A stretch of 64,000 nt of DNA from Trebouxia sp. TZW2008 (Eukaryota > Chlorophyta > Trebouxiophyceae > Trebouxiales > Trebouxiaceae). Shown here piece by piece: positions 24,301 through 35,490 of this stretch; the first letter of the stretch is position 1; each line of letters starts with the position of its first letter. A program made the translations under genes and the position numbers. The notes under the pieces are model-generated. The model searched no databases and was not told the origin of the DNA. It was given only the letters and a program-made list of their open reading frames with translations. The stretch covers positions 92,815-156,814 of the forward strand of contig BDIU01000149.1 in NCBI GenBank assembly GCA_002118135.1, read 5' to 3'.

Positions 24301-27300
24301 GTGTTCCTGATCAGGGTAGCAATGGTGGGCCGCATTCGTCTCTGCTCCTGCAAGGTGGCTACTGGAAAGCCATCCTGCACTAGCCGCTCAAACAAAGACC
24401 TATCCAGATTGTATCCCTGCCCTGACTCAGTCTGCAGGGTCCATTCACATCATCAAACTTGGTTTGCTTGTCCAACAACTACGACGTTTGCAAGGAGCAG
24501 TCACATGAGCAGACACGGCCTTGCACATCTGCTGGCATGGAGGGGCCGTGTAACGCTTGTTTGGGACTTACATCAGCAACGCGCTCATCAGTGACTGAGA
24601 GGCGAGTGAGTTGCCAAGCACTAATCCAAGAGTAGATGTCCAAGACGGCATGTCAGTGTATAGACATCCATGACTGACTATTTGCAACTGTACACATATG
24701 ATTGGGAGGTCAACAGACAAGCACGTGAGGCTCCAAGTAATTTCTGCCATCCTGACTTCCTAAGGGGATTGGACATGACTTGCCTGTAATGCGTACAGTT
24801 GAGGCTTGGGGCGCAGCTGCTCATGGTCGCCAATGAGAATGAGATGCTCTGTGGTGGGACCCAAGCTGGCAAGTATGTGAGCCTCAAACACCTCTCCTGC
24901 CTCCTCCACAATGACAACCTGCAAGACATAAACATATGGAAAAGATAGTTCACACTCATAGTGGGTTTCAAAAAACACAGCAGATCCACCTCACAAAGCT
25001 GACTTGCTGGTTGATGTGGTGCTGGTGACAGCCTGCAGTTGCAGCGCTCAATTTGAAGTCAGCAGCGCACCTCTTGGACATGCCAGGATTGCTGCCTCGG
25101 ACATATTGTGCCGATGCGCAACAACTTGAGCTGTGTTGACACTGTGTCAACCCCAAAGTACTGACATCCAGTCATGTTTCAGGGCAAGCAGTTGCAATCC
25201 CCAGGTGCTACTGGGACTGTACAAGACCAGCACAGATACAGGCATAGGGTGCTGTGCACAGTCTGCAGACAAGCTGCAACAACAGTCAAGCTGAAAAATT
25301 CACCCTCTATAGCGTGGGAAGTACAACATCCATGCGGAAGGCGATGCATATGTACAGGATCGCAGCAATCTGTTACACGCTTCGACAGCATCTGGGGCTG
25401 CTGCTATTGTTGAAGCTGCAGCATCAGTGATGTCAAAAGTTGCCAGAAACTCACCTGGGGAGCCATAGCAGCAACCAGACCGTGCTTGCTAGCTACCCCA
25501 GCTGTAGTCATGCCCACTAGTCTTGCATGGCGCAACACATTCAGGTCCACATCTGCATGCACCTCCCTCTGAGCATTCCTGACTTTGTCAAACTCCCTCA
25601 TTGCCATCTTCAGCTCCTCCAACCAGGCGTCCCTCAACTCTTGATGCCAGTGGTTGTACAGCTTGTGTCTCTCTCCACTGCAGACAATCATAACATGTGT
25701 AGCGCCTGTGATACTCTAACAGCACACTTTGCTACCAAGCAACGCATCAATTCGTCAACTCCTGTGAGCATGCTGCAGCACATCCCGGCACCTTCCCATT
25801 GATTAGATGAGATCAGGGCCATATGCTGAGCTGTTGATATTTGGTTGCCCGGCATTCCTTATTACCAAACAAGCTTAAATGAGGGCATGACGCAAGTCAC
25901 ATGTTGCGGATTGTTTGAGTCGCACTGGCTTGTTTTGGCACTGTCTGTATTGCTCGTTGTTGCATCTCTATGACAGTGAGGATAAGGCAGATTGATGAAC
26001 AGTGAACCTGGTCATGGTCCAGGCGTCCTCTGCATCCAGCAGCTCATCCAAATCACGGTCTGGAGTATGGCGCGATGGAGGAGCAGGCGCAGCTGATGTG
26101 CTGCTGGTCCAGGCGTCTATCTGCATGGCGTCACTTGCAGCTGCATTGGCACCACCCTGCAAGCCAACAAAATTCTCCTGGTCCAGCAACTTTTCCTTGT
26201 AAGGACACATGGTATAATGACATGATGTAAGGACAGGACAAATGAGAATCAATCACTGCATTCTGACTGCAGTGATACCTCTGTGAGGACAACACGGTCC
26301 ATTGTTGTGGTGACCAACGAAGTCATGATAAACAGAACATACTGTAGATGGTCAAGACGCGCTTTCTTTAAGCAGCATTGTGACTGCAGTGACAAGCTTG
26401 GTGTAAGCTCACAACATGCAACTCCTACTAGGCTTGTGCCAGACAGCAAGCCAGCTGGCCACAAACCAGTCTATGTAGGCACATGTTGCTGTCAAACAAG
26501 TGACATGAGGATTTGAAATCGGCACGTATAAGGACAAGCTGCAGTTGGAGCATTTGTGCCAGATATGATGCAATGCATGGATCAGAACACAGACCATAGT
26601 TTGACCTGTGACAAAGGCAGCTGAAGCAATTTAGTCAGGCATTGTGCTATGTCTCAGTTGCGTCAGAAACAACACAGCATTTGCCACACTGACCAACACT
26701 TGATGGACAATACAGGCAGCTAGGGGCAATCTGGCCAGACACTGTGTCGTGTTTCAGTGCACATGATACCTACCTGGGAATCTGACTGCTGGCCAAGGAT
26801 GTCAAAGCTGTTGTTCACAGAGAGCTGCATAGCCTGAGCACGAGCAGCTGCTGCTGCAGCTGCCTTGATCTGGGCATCATTGCGTTTGTTGCCATGCAGC
26901 CATTGCCACCAGAAATGCTGCCGGTCTGTGACAGCTTCCTCAAACCCGTTGTCATCCAGCAGGCGGCTGCGAGTCATCTGCAACAAATCAAGGCGACCCA
27001 TGTGTAGCTCTTCACATTGCATGCTGCAGCTTAGCATGTGCAGTTGCAACATGTGTGCAGAGCCTTTTGGCAAGACGCCCGCTGCAGATCTATAGCCTGT
27101 GGTCAAGGGGGCTTCAGCACTTTGTCGCCAGTTGCATGCATTGTCAGGCTATAAAGTGGGTGCGGGTTTTGCAGCACAGAACTCCAGGTTTGCTTCAAAC
27201 ATGAGCAAACAAAACTGCATCCACTTGCATGCTTGGGCAACTTACCAATGACTCATACAGCAATGGTGCCACAAGCTCCAGATGATTGCTGACAGCATCC

Positions 27301-30300
27301 CAGCTCAGCTCCCTGAACGCAGGGCACAGAAGCAAGTCAAGGCGCATTGGACCAAAATCCATCATTGTGTAGAGGAAAGTCAAAACTGCCAGTCAAAACA
27401 GTCAAGACGTGTTGCTGACACTGCAAATGCTGACAGACTTGACAAAACATAGTAGTGATTGATACTGGAAGACAACAGAAACGTGTGTGTTTAGGCGTCA
27501 AGATGGAGGCTCTATGAAACACAGCAGCCCAATGACTCGTTTGCATGATGCTTACCTTTGCATGAGGCAAGCCTTGAGGTGATGTATTCGGCCAGCCAGG
27601 TCTTCAGCCCTGCTAGCACATTCATAGAGCATGGAGCGCTGTGATGCATTGGCCTTGCCCCTCACTAGCTCATGAATATTGTACTCAGCCAGACGTTTGT
27701 TCTTGCTTCTGCAGCATCCCATATCATCTTGTGAACATATGTTGAACTCTGCTTGCTACCTTGCTACTGACAACCAGCTTGCTTATGCAGTCAATTGAGC
27801 AATGGCCTCAGCCAAGCATTCTCGTGCTAGGAAATAGGAAAATTCAACACTGCAACATCATCAGCCCAGACATGAGCAAAGGTCAATGCCAGGCGACAGA
27901 GCCTGACAGGCTGGTCATGGTCTTGTTCAACTGCTCAGTTGTGCCTTGTTCTTTCTGGCAAGCTTTGAGACAACCAAAGACAGTCAGAATTGCTCAGCTT
28001 GTCAGCCACCATACTCACACAGGACTGCACTGAACTGCAGTTGTGACATGCTATGCTTGCTCAATTCTGCTGACGCATCAGCTGTGAGGCGTGCCAGATT
28101 GCCAGCTGCAAAAAAGTTACCTGCCACCTACTCTGACCAGCCCTTCTAGGCCAGCATCCAACAGCCCCTCCAGGAACTGGTCCAAAGCGTGGTTTGTGAA
28201 GCACCTTATCAGGACTGGTCCAATGCAGGGGCCAGCCAGCGACAAACGGGCCACACGCTCCACAGCTTCATCGTCACCATTATCATTGTCGACATCAATG
28301 CCATGAGCACTGAGATCTGAGGCTCTGATGTTGCCGTGGGTGTTGGCAAGCAATGCCTTGACCAATTGGATGCCCACAAAGGTCTTGCCAGTGCCTGGCG
28401 GTCCTTGTATCAGAGCCAGCTCACAAGACAGCGCCGCCTGCCACAGCACAGCATTACATCTCCACAGACTTGCCACTGCTGCAACAGCCTGATTGTTGAG
28501 AACTGGCAGCATTGCAATTCTGCTTGCTCTGCCGTATCGCACATAATATACCACAAACGTCTTGCCGACACCTGGCGGTCCTTGTGTCAGAGCCAGCTCA
28601 TGTGACAGAGCAGCATGCCACAGCACAGCATCATTTGAAACCATGCTGCGTGTGTGCAAAAGAGCTTAACTCTTGGGAATTGGCAGCACTGAAGTTCTGC
28701 TTGCATTGCGACACTGCACAGCATACACCACAAAGATCTTGCTGGCGCCTGACGATCTTTGTATCAAAGCCAGCTCACCAGACAGAGCAGCCTGCCACAG
28801 CTTAGCAGTGCAACTCAACAGACGTGCCACTGCTGCAACAGCCTGAATGTTGAGAACTGGCAGCATTGCATTTCTGCTTGCACTGCCATACTGCATACTG
28901 TGCATCATGTACCACAAAGGTCTTACCGGCGCCTGGCGGTGCTTGTATCAGAGGCTGCTCACGAGATAGAGCAGCCTGCCACAGCTTAGCATTGCATCTC
29001 AACAGACATGCCACTGCTGCAACAGCCTGAATGTTGAGGACTGGCAGCATTGCATTTCTGCTTGCACTGCCATACTGCGTACTGTGCATCATGTACCACA
29101 AAGGTCTTGCCGGCGCCTGACAGTAGCAGAGGCTGCTCATGAGACAGAGCAGCTTGCCACAGCACAGCATTGCATCACAACAGACATACCACTGCTGCAA
29201 CAGTTTGATTGTTCAGAAATGGCAGCATTGCAGTTCTGCTTGCAGTACCATACTGCACAGCATATATCACAAACGTCTTTCCGGTGCCTGACGGTCCTTG
29301 TGTCAGAACCAGCTCATGCAACAGAGCAGCCTTCCACAGCACAGCATTGCATCTCAACAGACATGCCACTGCTGCAACAGTCTGATTTTGAGAACTGGCA
29401 GCACTGCACTTCTGCTTGCACTGCCCATCAGATACCACAAAGGTCTTGCTGGCACCTGATGGTCCTTGCATCAGAGCCAGCTCACGTGACAGAGCAGCCT
29501 GTCACAGTACAGCATGATTCTGAACCATGCTGATTGTGTGCCAGACAGCAGAGCCCTTGCGAGATGGCAGCACTGCAGCTTTGACTGTGATTGATGGCAG
29601 CATTGATAAAGCTTAAGCAGAGGACTGCATGAAGTGATACAGATGGACATGCAGAGGTGCACAGGCAGCACAATACTGCTATGAATTGCAAGCAGTGACA
29701 TATGTAAATGGCACAGCATGCAGAACACGTCAGGCTTCTCAGCTTGTGCAGGCAAACCCATCAGACCAAGCTCTACAGTACACCACATGACCATCAGACA
29801 GCCGAGGCAGGTTGGCATATGGCACATGGAATGGGCAAACGCATGCACCACCTTGCAAACTAGCAGCTTCAGGAATGGGCAAATGCATGCAGCACCTCAA
29901 GAGCCAGCAGCTTCAGCAATGGTCAAATGCATGCATCAGCCAGCAGCTTCGGAACGGGCAAATGCATACACCACCTTGTAAATACCATTTTCAGCAGTGG
30001 GCAAATGCATGCAGCACTTTGAAAGCCAGCAGCTTTGACAATGGTCTACTGCATGCATCAGTCAGCAGCTTTGGAATGATGCAAGGCCTGCACTGCCTTG
30101 AGAGCTAGCAGCTTTGGAATGGTCAAATGCGTGCACCGCCTTGAGAGCTAGCAGCTTAGGAATGGTCAAATGCATGCACCATTTAGCAGCTTAGACACAG
30201 TCAAATGCATGCATCAGCTAGCAGCTCGATAATGATCAAATGCATGCACCATTTAGCAGCTTGGGCATGGTCAAATGCATGAATCAGCTAGCAGCTTAGG

Positions 30301-33300
30301 TGTGGTCAAATGCATCACCTTGAGAGCCAGCAGCTGTGACTGGTCCAGGGTTGTCAGCTGCTGCAAGGCAGCGCTTGGCCACTGACCAGCATGCACATCA
30401 ATGGCTTTGATGGCTGCCAGGGCCTCCTCATCATGCTCCGCAGGGCTCACCAAGCATGACAGGTCTAGTGTGAAACGTTCACCCTCTGTTTGATATGCAG
30501 GAGGCGCAACAGGCATCTCCTCCACGTCTGGCATGCTGACATCATCTACACAAACAGCGTGTGTGTGTTGATGAAGAGTACAGGACAACTACATTGCAGC
30601 ATTGCTGCCCAAAGCATAATGCATCTCTGTTAGTTTTCTGACGCCATTTCAAGTTGTGAGATGGGCAGCGTAAATGGCCAAGCGCACATTCCTGTGTCGA
30701 TCCGAATAGATCAACTATTTACTCATCCCTCGACAGGGGCATGAAGCAGCAGTGCTTGTGGGCACGCACCAGCTACGTTACTGCATTACAGCTGCGCAAA
30801 ATACGGTAAGTCAGCCCACTGTGCATGCTAAAATCTTCAAGCTGTTAGATTAGCAGCCAGATCACCCAAGTGCTCCTGTATGTCATTCCAGCAAAAGCAA
30901 CATGGCTTCATCCCTTGGTTTGAGGACAACATATGAAGCGGTAGTGCTTTTCACGATGCACAGTGGGTAAGAGTCAACTCCCTGGGTTAGCTACAGATAT
31001 GGGTTGTCCCAGGTTGATATGCAGTCGTGGTGCTGGCCTGATTGTCTGCACACCTTTGGGTGATAAAACGAGCCTGCTGTGTGGCCTACAGGAACAGGGT
31101 GAGGCATACCTGTTACCCACCTTGCGTTTGAGCGGGCACAGGTGTCATCAAGAATCAATCAACTCACCGGGGCTTGGCTTCCTGCCAAAAAGACCGCCAC
31201 TCAGTCCTGCTATTCCTCTCCTCACAAAAGCTGCAAAGGGGTCTTCAGTCACCGCATTCACAGCAGACACAGCTGAGGAGATCTTGAGCAAGGGGTCTTG
31301 AGCCGTAGGTGAGGCAACTGAGGAGGCCTTGAGTGAAGGGTTGGCAATGTAGTGCACCAAGGGCATGTTCTGGTTGCTCTGCAGCGCCCTCAGAATGGGC
31401 TCATAAGCAAAGAAGCTAGCGCTGGCCTGTAGCATGACGGCTTTGCCTGGAAGCTGACCCCCAACAGCAGCCAACAGCAGTTCAGTGTTTGCTCCAAAGC
31501 GGTGACAGAGCCTGCAAGCAGTTGCAGATCTCACTGGCACATACAAACTCCCGCCAGCAGCCAGCGACAGTTCTGTGTTTGCTCCTAAGTGATGATTGGG
31601 CCTGCAAGCAGTTGGCAGCCAGCAGCAACTCAGAAGTGGCAATGTAGAGAGCCAGTGGCATGTTCTGGCTGCAGCGCCCTCAGAACGGGCTTGTAAGCAA
31701 AGGAACTAGCGCTGGCCTGTAGTATGACAACTTTGCCTGGAAGCTGACCCCCAACAGCAGCCAGCAGCAGCTATGCGTGTTATATTTGTGGATGCAACTT
31801 ATCAATGCGGCGCCAAAGCGTGCGCATAAGCATTGAAAGCAGTATAAAATGCAGATCGACCACCCTTGTTTTCTTGTCACATATCTGATGCCAATCTCTT
31901 CACATTCTGTCAGCTCCTGTAGGTGCCAGCTGCTGCTCATTACTTGCTGCGATGGTGGCAAGCTGTTCTATGCTATGCCATCAACCAGTGGTCCTGTCAA
32001 AAGCATGCATAAGTGCTACACTGTGACAATGTAATGCAGTCCAATCACTTTGATCCTCTTGATACACACCTGATGCCAATTTGGGGCCTTGCATCAGCTT
32101 CTCTAGGTGCTAGCTGCTGCTCATTCCTTGCTGCGATGGTAGCAAAGGTGATGGATGGGCCTTTTGTTCCTTGCTGCTCAGCTGTGGCAGCATCTTGTGT
32201 AGGCTGCTCCCAATACAGTGCCACCAAGGCTCCATGCTGTAAGCGTCTTGACCTCTCCCAGTACTCGCGCTTCTGTGTTGTAGTCTTGCCCAAGTTGCAA
32301 GGCAGGTCATCAAAGGCAACCTGCAGTTAGCATGCTTTTGAGATAGCACATTCAATGCATCCAGCTTGTTGCTGAAAGCTGCATATGCATATGAAACGCA
32401 TGCTCAAAGCATGCAGCATGACAGTAGGTGAAACTGTCATCTCACTGGCATATGACAAGGCTTAAGGTCTGGGCAACCTTGAATCCAATTCCCATACGTT
32501 GAATACAGACGTATAGACGTTCAGGCAGGCAGGCAGGCAGGCAGGCAGACAGGCAGATAGGCAGGCAGGCAGGCAGGCAGGCAGACAGGCATACCTCAAA
32601 CTGCATGCCCGGCCCAAACTTTGGAGTGACTAAATTTGTGACTTCAATATTGCCATACACATACAAGCTGGTGTTCTCTGCCTCTCCAGGCAGGTTTGCA
32701 CGGCCAGAAGAAGCCCCTTTCTGAAGTACAGCAGAAGTTCCACCAGCTTGTTGAAATCTGACTGCGCTTTCGCACAGCTCTGCCACCATATCATGGCGCA
32801 GTAACCTGCACCACATCAGCTGCAGCTTGCTCATGCTTACCATCTGCACTGCTGTGTCTTGTGTCCCCAAGCAGAAGGAGCTGAACAGGGCTTGAAGGCT
32901 GCCTTTGTGAATGCCATCAACATGCGATGTCTCATCAGGCATCACATCTGGCTGTCGTGATCACGACAGCCAGAAATGTTGATGCATGGAACACAGCTGT
33001 AGCCACAACATCACAGGCAACGTCTGGAGGGTGCATTGTACTTGGAGAGAGTTTTGGGCGGCATGCCAGTCATCAACTGACAAAGCTGACACATAGCAGT
33101 GCCAGATTGGCAGTAGGGTTGTTGCAAGTCACAACAGCCATTCTGATGCAAAGTGGCATGTGCGTGCAAAGTGCAACCAGTTTCTGCCAAGCAACTGCAA
33201 GATACTCAATTTGAGTTTGTACCTGAAGTGTAGGTCACGATGAGCCTCTTGTGAGCCGGGTTCCAAATGCACCACGGTGCCAGGCTGATTGGCGGGCAGG

Positions 33301-35490
33301 TAAGGGGCAACTTGGCACAGTACCTCCTCTTGGGTCGGGGCAATTGTAATGTCAGCAATGGTGGTGTAGTCATTGTCATGCCTGCATTGCAGCATGCAGG
33401 CCTTTGTGCAATTACTTGTGAACTTTGTTGCAACAGTCTGAGGAGCCCTGGAACAGGAAGGCAGGGCATGAAGCTTGGCATTGGGTTTGCAAGGTGACAC
33501 CATTGCAGTCAGTGCACACAAGGTGCGTTCCTTGATATCAGTGTATGCTGCTGCTCTTTCCATGAAGCACACTCTGCAAGATCAAAGGAGCATGCGCATA
33601 GCTGTGCACTATGTTGACAAATGTCAAGGCTTACACACCTCTGCCCATCAGGTCTCAAATCCCCTGGACCATCTTGGTCAGCTTGGTGCTTCTGGCTTGC
33701 ATGCTGCTGGTGTTGCAAGTGCACATGTTTCCTGTGAGCTTGCTTCTGTACCACCCTTTGCTGCTCAGCCTGCTTCACTGCAAGCAGCCTGCAACGCACC
33801 ATCAGGTGGGTTGTAGAGGCACCACTACTAGGGACACCCTCAATGCTAGATACAAATGCTAGATACAAATGCTAGATACAAAGTACAGTAACTTCTCTTT
33901 TACAAGGACACTTGTGTGCTGCTTGTGGGCCGCTTGTGTTGCATCAAGTGTGCAAGGCAAGGACACTTGATGCAAGGTCAGTCCCAATGTAAGGACAGCG
34001 CAGTCGGAAAGCAGTCACTGTGTTGTCTTTACTAAGGCAATTGATGTAAGGACAGTCCCGACGTAAGGACAGCGCAAATGGAAACCAATCACTGCATTTT
34101 AATTACAGTGGTACCTGTGAGTAAGGACAAATCAATATCAGGACAATTTTGTCAGGAAGCAAAGCAGTCGTGACATAGAGAAGCCATTGTACTTGACATG
34201 AATGTACAATGCACAAGGCGAAGCCAGGCATCCCTTGTTCGCCAACCCCTGTCAGCTGCTTTGTATACACATGTGTTCACGCACAGCAGCAGTCCTGCAC
34301 TCTACCTTTCCAGATTGTTCAACCCAGTGACAACAAAATGGTCTCCTGGGCAGGTTTCAAGCTGCTTGAACCTCTGTGCAGCTTGTCGCAAGCTTGTTAC
34401 GCTGCCTTGCAGCTCAGAAAGCTGCTCTTCACTATTGCACCCAAAGCGCAGCAAAAGCTGGTGGACAAAGCTGGAGATTGGCTGCATCAGCTGCACCCAA
34501 TTGTTTGGCTGCCACATGTCACCATCCTGGGCCTGAAATGAGATTGACATGTACTGACATGCAGAGCCTTGGACAGGCAATAGCAGACAAGCTTGCTGCC
34601 AGCGTTCACTGAAGACAACGCGCAGTGAATATACTGAGGTTGCACAACAAGTGACAAATTGGGCATGCTACATTTTTGGCTGAAGCAAACTGAATCCACA
34701 AGTTATGTAGAGGCTACACTCATATACCTGCTTGTATGCCTGATAGTTTGGATCTGCAATGCTTCCTTGAGCAGCCAAAGCTTTGACACACCGGCAGACA
34801 GACTTAAAATCCAGGTTGTCAGCCACAACTGCCAGAATTGGGTTGTAGTATTGGTTCAACACAGAGTTGACCATGACTGGAAGTGTTATCATGTGAAGCA
34901 GGGCACAAATGACCCTCTGAAAGGAGCAAACGTCTCTTGATGTGCCGGCCTGCACAGTGGGCAATATTGATCAGGTCACATCTGCCATATGTTCCATAAT
35001 GAGCAAATTGGAAATACTTCCAATTGCAAGGTTAGCAAATTACGTCTATAGCATGAGCAAACTGGCAAATCTCGACCAGACGTTGCCTTCCAGCTGACTC
35101 TGTGCTGCCCAGGGACTGTAGCACAAAGGCCACCTTGTCTGGGTAGGTTTGGCAATAGTCCAGCGCGGCCCCGATGAACCTTCTCATCTGCCCTGGTGTG
35201 TAGAATGGACGCGACGTTGCGCCATTTGTGAATGTGCGCAGCACTGTGAAACTGTCGCCAGCTTTGCCCTGCAGTACGAGCTCTCAACTCTCTCAGACAG
35301 ACCGACATTCAAGGGGGCATTTTTTGCAGACTCCTCGGATGTCCCAATCCGCAGAGAGAATGGGTGACGAAGGGTGAACCTGAGAGGACGTGCCGCCTCT
35401 GTTGCCCTCAAAACTGTTGAGCCATGGGCTTTCGGCCCTACGTCCTGCAGTCGGTCCCGACAGCCCTCGACCTCGGCCACGAGCGTGCAT
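12340..35490 (-). CDS. ZNFX1: ZNFX1-type SF1 helicase with NFX1 zinc fingers and RZ finger
   Basis: About 33 exons, about 2,050 residues (human ZNFX1 about 1,920). Exons from the 5' end: 35490-35380 (RGRGRG tail), 35268-35044, 34949-34728, 34532-34306 (helical N-terminal region), 33769-33639 and 33381-33223 (DLRPDGQR/HDNDYTTI), 32805-32595, 32320-32070, about 31460-31168, 30545-30319. Helicase: 28437-28121 (QGPPGTGKT), 27708-27556, 27312-27246, 26977-26774, 26156-26008, 25677-25455, 24918-24784 (VVIVEEAGE, GDHEQLRPKP), 24431-24282 (EQRRMRP), 23681-23385, 22960-22900, 22638-22509 (DNFQGEE), 22228-22096 (SNRVNVMLSRAKHG). Cys-rich part: 21728-21550, 20486-20301, 20064-19959, 19597-19486, 19016-18790, 17708-17550, 17307-17116, 16422-16233. 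Then 15123-14914, one exon not found, 13040-12791, and 12615-12340 with the RZ finger (CPNGHGYVIGGCGG, CPYCGARVGG). Unresolved joins: around 34305-33770 and at the start of exon 9. Family role: RNA-binding helicase in small-RNA inheritance (worm) and antiviral sensing (animals). Confidence 0.88.
13041..14913 (-). other. Long intronic stretch near the 3' end of the ZNFX1-type gene
   Basis: The flanking exons leave phase 1 and enter phase 2, so at least one exon should lie here, but I could not identify it by motif. The coiled-coil part of the family is poorly conserved, which explains the difficulty. No other gene is seen. Confidence 0.5.
16325..16840 (-). repeat. Three copies of the CPLCxQxLGQI exon edge
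   Basis: Minus-strand segments reading CPLC[EQ]Q.LGQI..YG.[PT]LNKA..QHAD occur at about 16740-16840, 16530-16625 and 16325-16422, spacing 181 and 197 bp. Each retains the two Cys pairs. Only the lowest-numbered copy runs on into the downstream helix (NAGKMCSDASKAAADL) and a donor, so it is taken as the functional exon. Confidence 0.8.
17550..17905 (-). repeat. Duplicated NFX1-type finger exon, one copy decayed
   Basis: The exon at 17708-17550 (CDLPCGAPCKRLPCNERC...) has a near copy with acceptor at 17893, 185 bp away. The upstream copy reads CDLPNGAPCQRLPCNKRC and has YGHRC in place of CGHRC, so two zinc-binding cysteines are lost; it lacks the C-terminal half. Confidence 0.85.
18450..18900 (-). 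repeat. Three copies of an NFX1 finger exon 3' half
   Basis: Segments coding CVHSxCKAxCTDLCAPCAEPCTW.CPHQ plus donor end at 18790, 18621 and 18451, spacing 169 and 170 bp. The 18790 copy is the intact exon; the 18621 copy keeps the cysteines but lacks an in-phase acceptor; the 18451 copy has DLYGPC and EPRTW, losing two cysteines. Confidence 0.85.
20301..21085 (-). repeat. Five copies of the CHPDDPHHLTVQC finger exon edge
   Basis: The block coding CHPDDPHHLTVQC.KPCTQ recurs with its ggatcatcc-ggtgac signature at about 20465, 20657, 20857, 20922 (short) and 21066. Spacing of the first three is 192 and 200 bp. The exon at 20486-20301 is the most complete; the copy near 20750-20880 keeps about 40 codons, the others are fragments. 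Confidence 0.8.
23590..23870 (-). repeat. Duplicated 5' half of a helicase C-terminal exon
   Basis: The exon starting at 23681 (DHASVKSYSPVKGMVHN, then FFWDHNNPEGG) has a second start at 23860, 179 bp away, reading DHASVKAYPTVKGMLHN with the same FFWDHNNPEGG. Both have a good AG acceptor; only the 23681 copy continues for the full 297 nt. Confidence 0.85.
26205..26345. mobile_element. MITE-like TAAGGACA repeat, copy 1 (intronic)
   Basis: Contains the shared core aatcactgcattctgactg followed by cagtgatacctctgtgagg and nearby taaggaca motifs. It lies in an intron of the ZNFX1-type gene. CAGTG-ended arms facing each other across a short spacer suggest abutting terminal repeats, as in Tc1/pogo-type MITEs. 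No transposase frame is seen. Confidence 0.45.
28380..29520 (-). repeat. Seven tandem copies of the helicase P-loop exon start
   Basis: The sequence coding LALIQGPPGTGKTFV recurs with its gtccttgtat marker at 28401, 28578, 28755, 28939, about 29121, 29294 and 29462 (spacing 177, 177, 184, ~182, ~173, 168). Copy 1 continues into the full exon. The others read GPPGVGKT, RSSGASKI, APPGAGKT, a deleted form, GPSGTGKT and GPSGASKT. Copy 2 has lost the AG of its acceptor; copies 3 and 4 keep it. Confidence 0.92.
29810..30335. repeat. Minisatellite grown from a splice-donor edge
   Basis: About a dozen imperfect units of roughly 35-50 bp, with consensus pieces tagcagcttaggaatgg and tcaaatgcatgcacc. 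The rightmost unit overlaps the end of the exon at 30319 (coding QLLALK and its GTGATG donor), so the array appears to be an expansion of that exon/intron edge into the intron. Confidence 0.8.
31380..31770 (-). repeat. Duplicated 5' part of ZNFX1 exon 9
   Basis: The coding stretch for VMLQASASFFAYEPILRALQ at 31380-31490 is repeated at 31671-31770, about 291 bp away, with few differences. A further internal repeat (gcctgcaagcagttg) lies between them. The exact acceptor of this exon is therefore uncertain. Confidence 0.75.
31870..32170 (-). repeat. Duplicated 3' edge of ZNFX1 exon 8
   Basis: The end of the exon at 32320-32070 (coding TIAARNEQQLA, then donor) has a decayed copy at about 31870-31965, roughly 205 bp away, inside the following intron. 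Confidence 0.7.
32522..32592. repeat. (GGCA)n microsatellite beside a splice donor
   Basis: About 17 tetranucleotide units of ggca with a few gaca/gata variants. It begins only a few bases after the donor of the exon at 32805-32595, so length changes could affect splicing. Confidence 0.9.
33890..34165. mobile_element. MITE-like TAAGGACA repeat, copy 2 (intronic)
   Basis: Has several taaggacag boxes (near 33990, 34035, 34060, 34120) and the core aatcactgcattttaatta followed by cagtggtacctgtgag. It sits in an intron of the ZNFX1-type gene, where one exon join is unresolved. No coding capacity is seen. Confidence 0.5.

Noticed and set aside
28666..29533. Treating each P-loop copy as a separate helicase gene or exon
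   Set aside because: Except for the copy at 28437-28121 none continues into the rest of the helicase exon, and several have lost the acceptor or the P-loop.
29810..30335. CRISPR-like array
   Set aside because: Units are imperfect, there are no unique spacers of constant length, the genome is eukaryotic, and the repeat derives from an exon edge.
21550..30545. Two separate genes, a UPF1-like helicase and an NFX1-like zinc-finger protein
   Set aside because: The exons are in phase through the junction at 22096-21550, the order matches ZNFX1, and no stop or start separates them.
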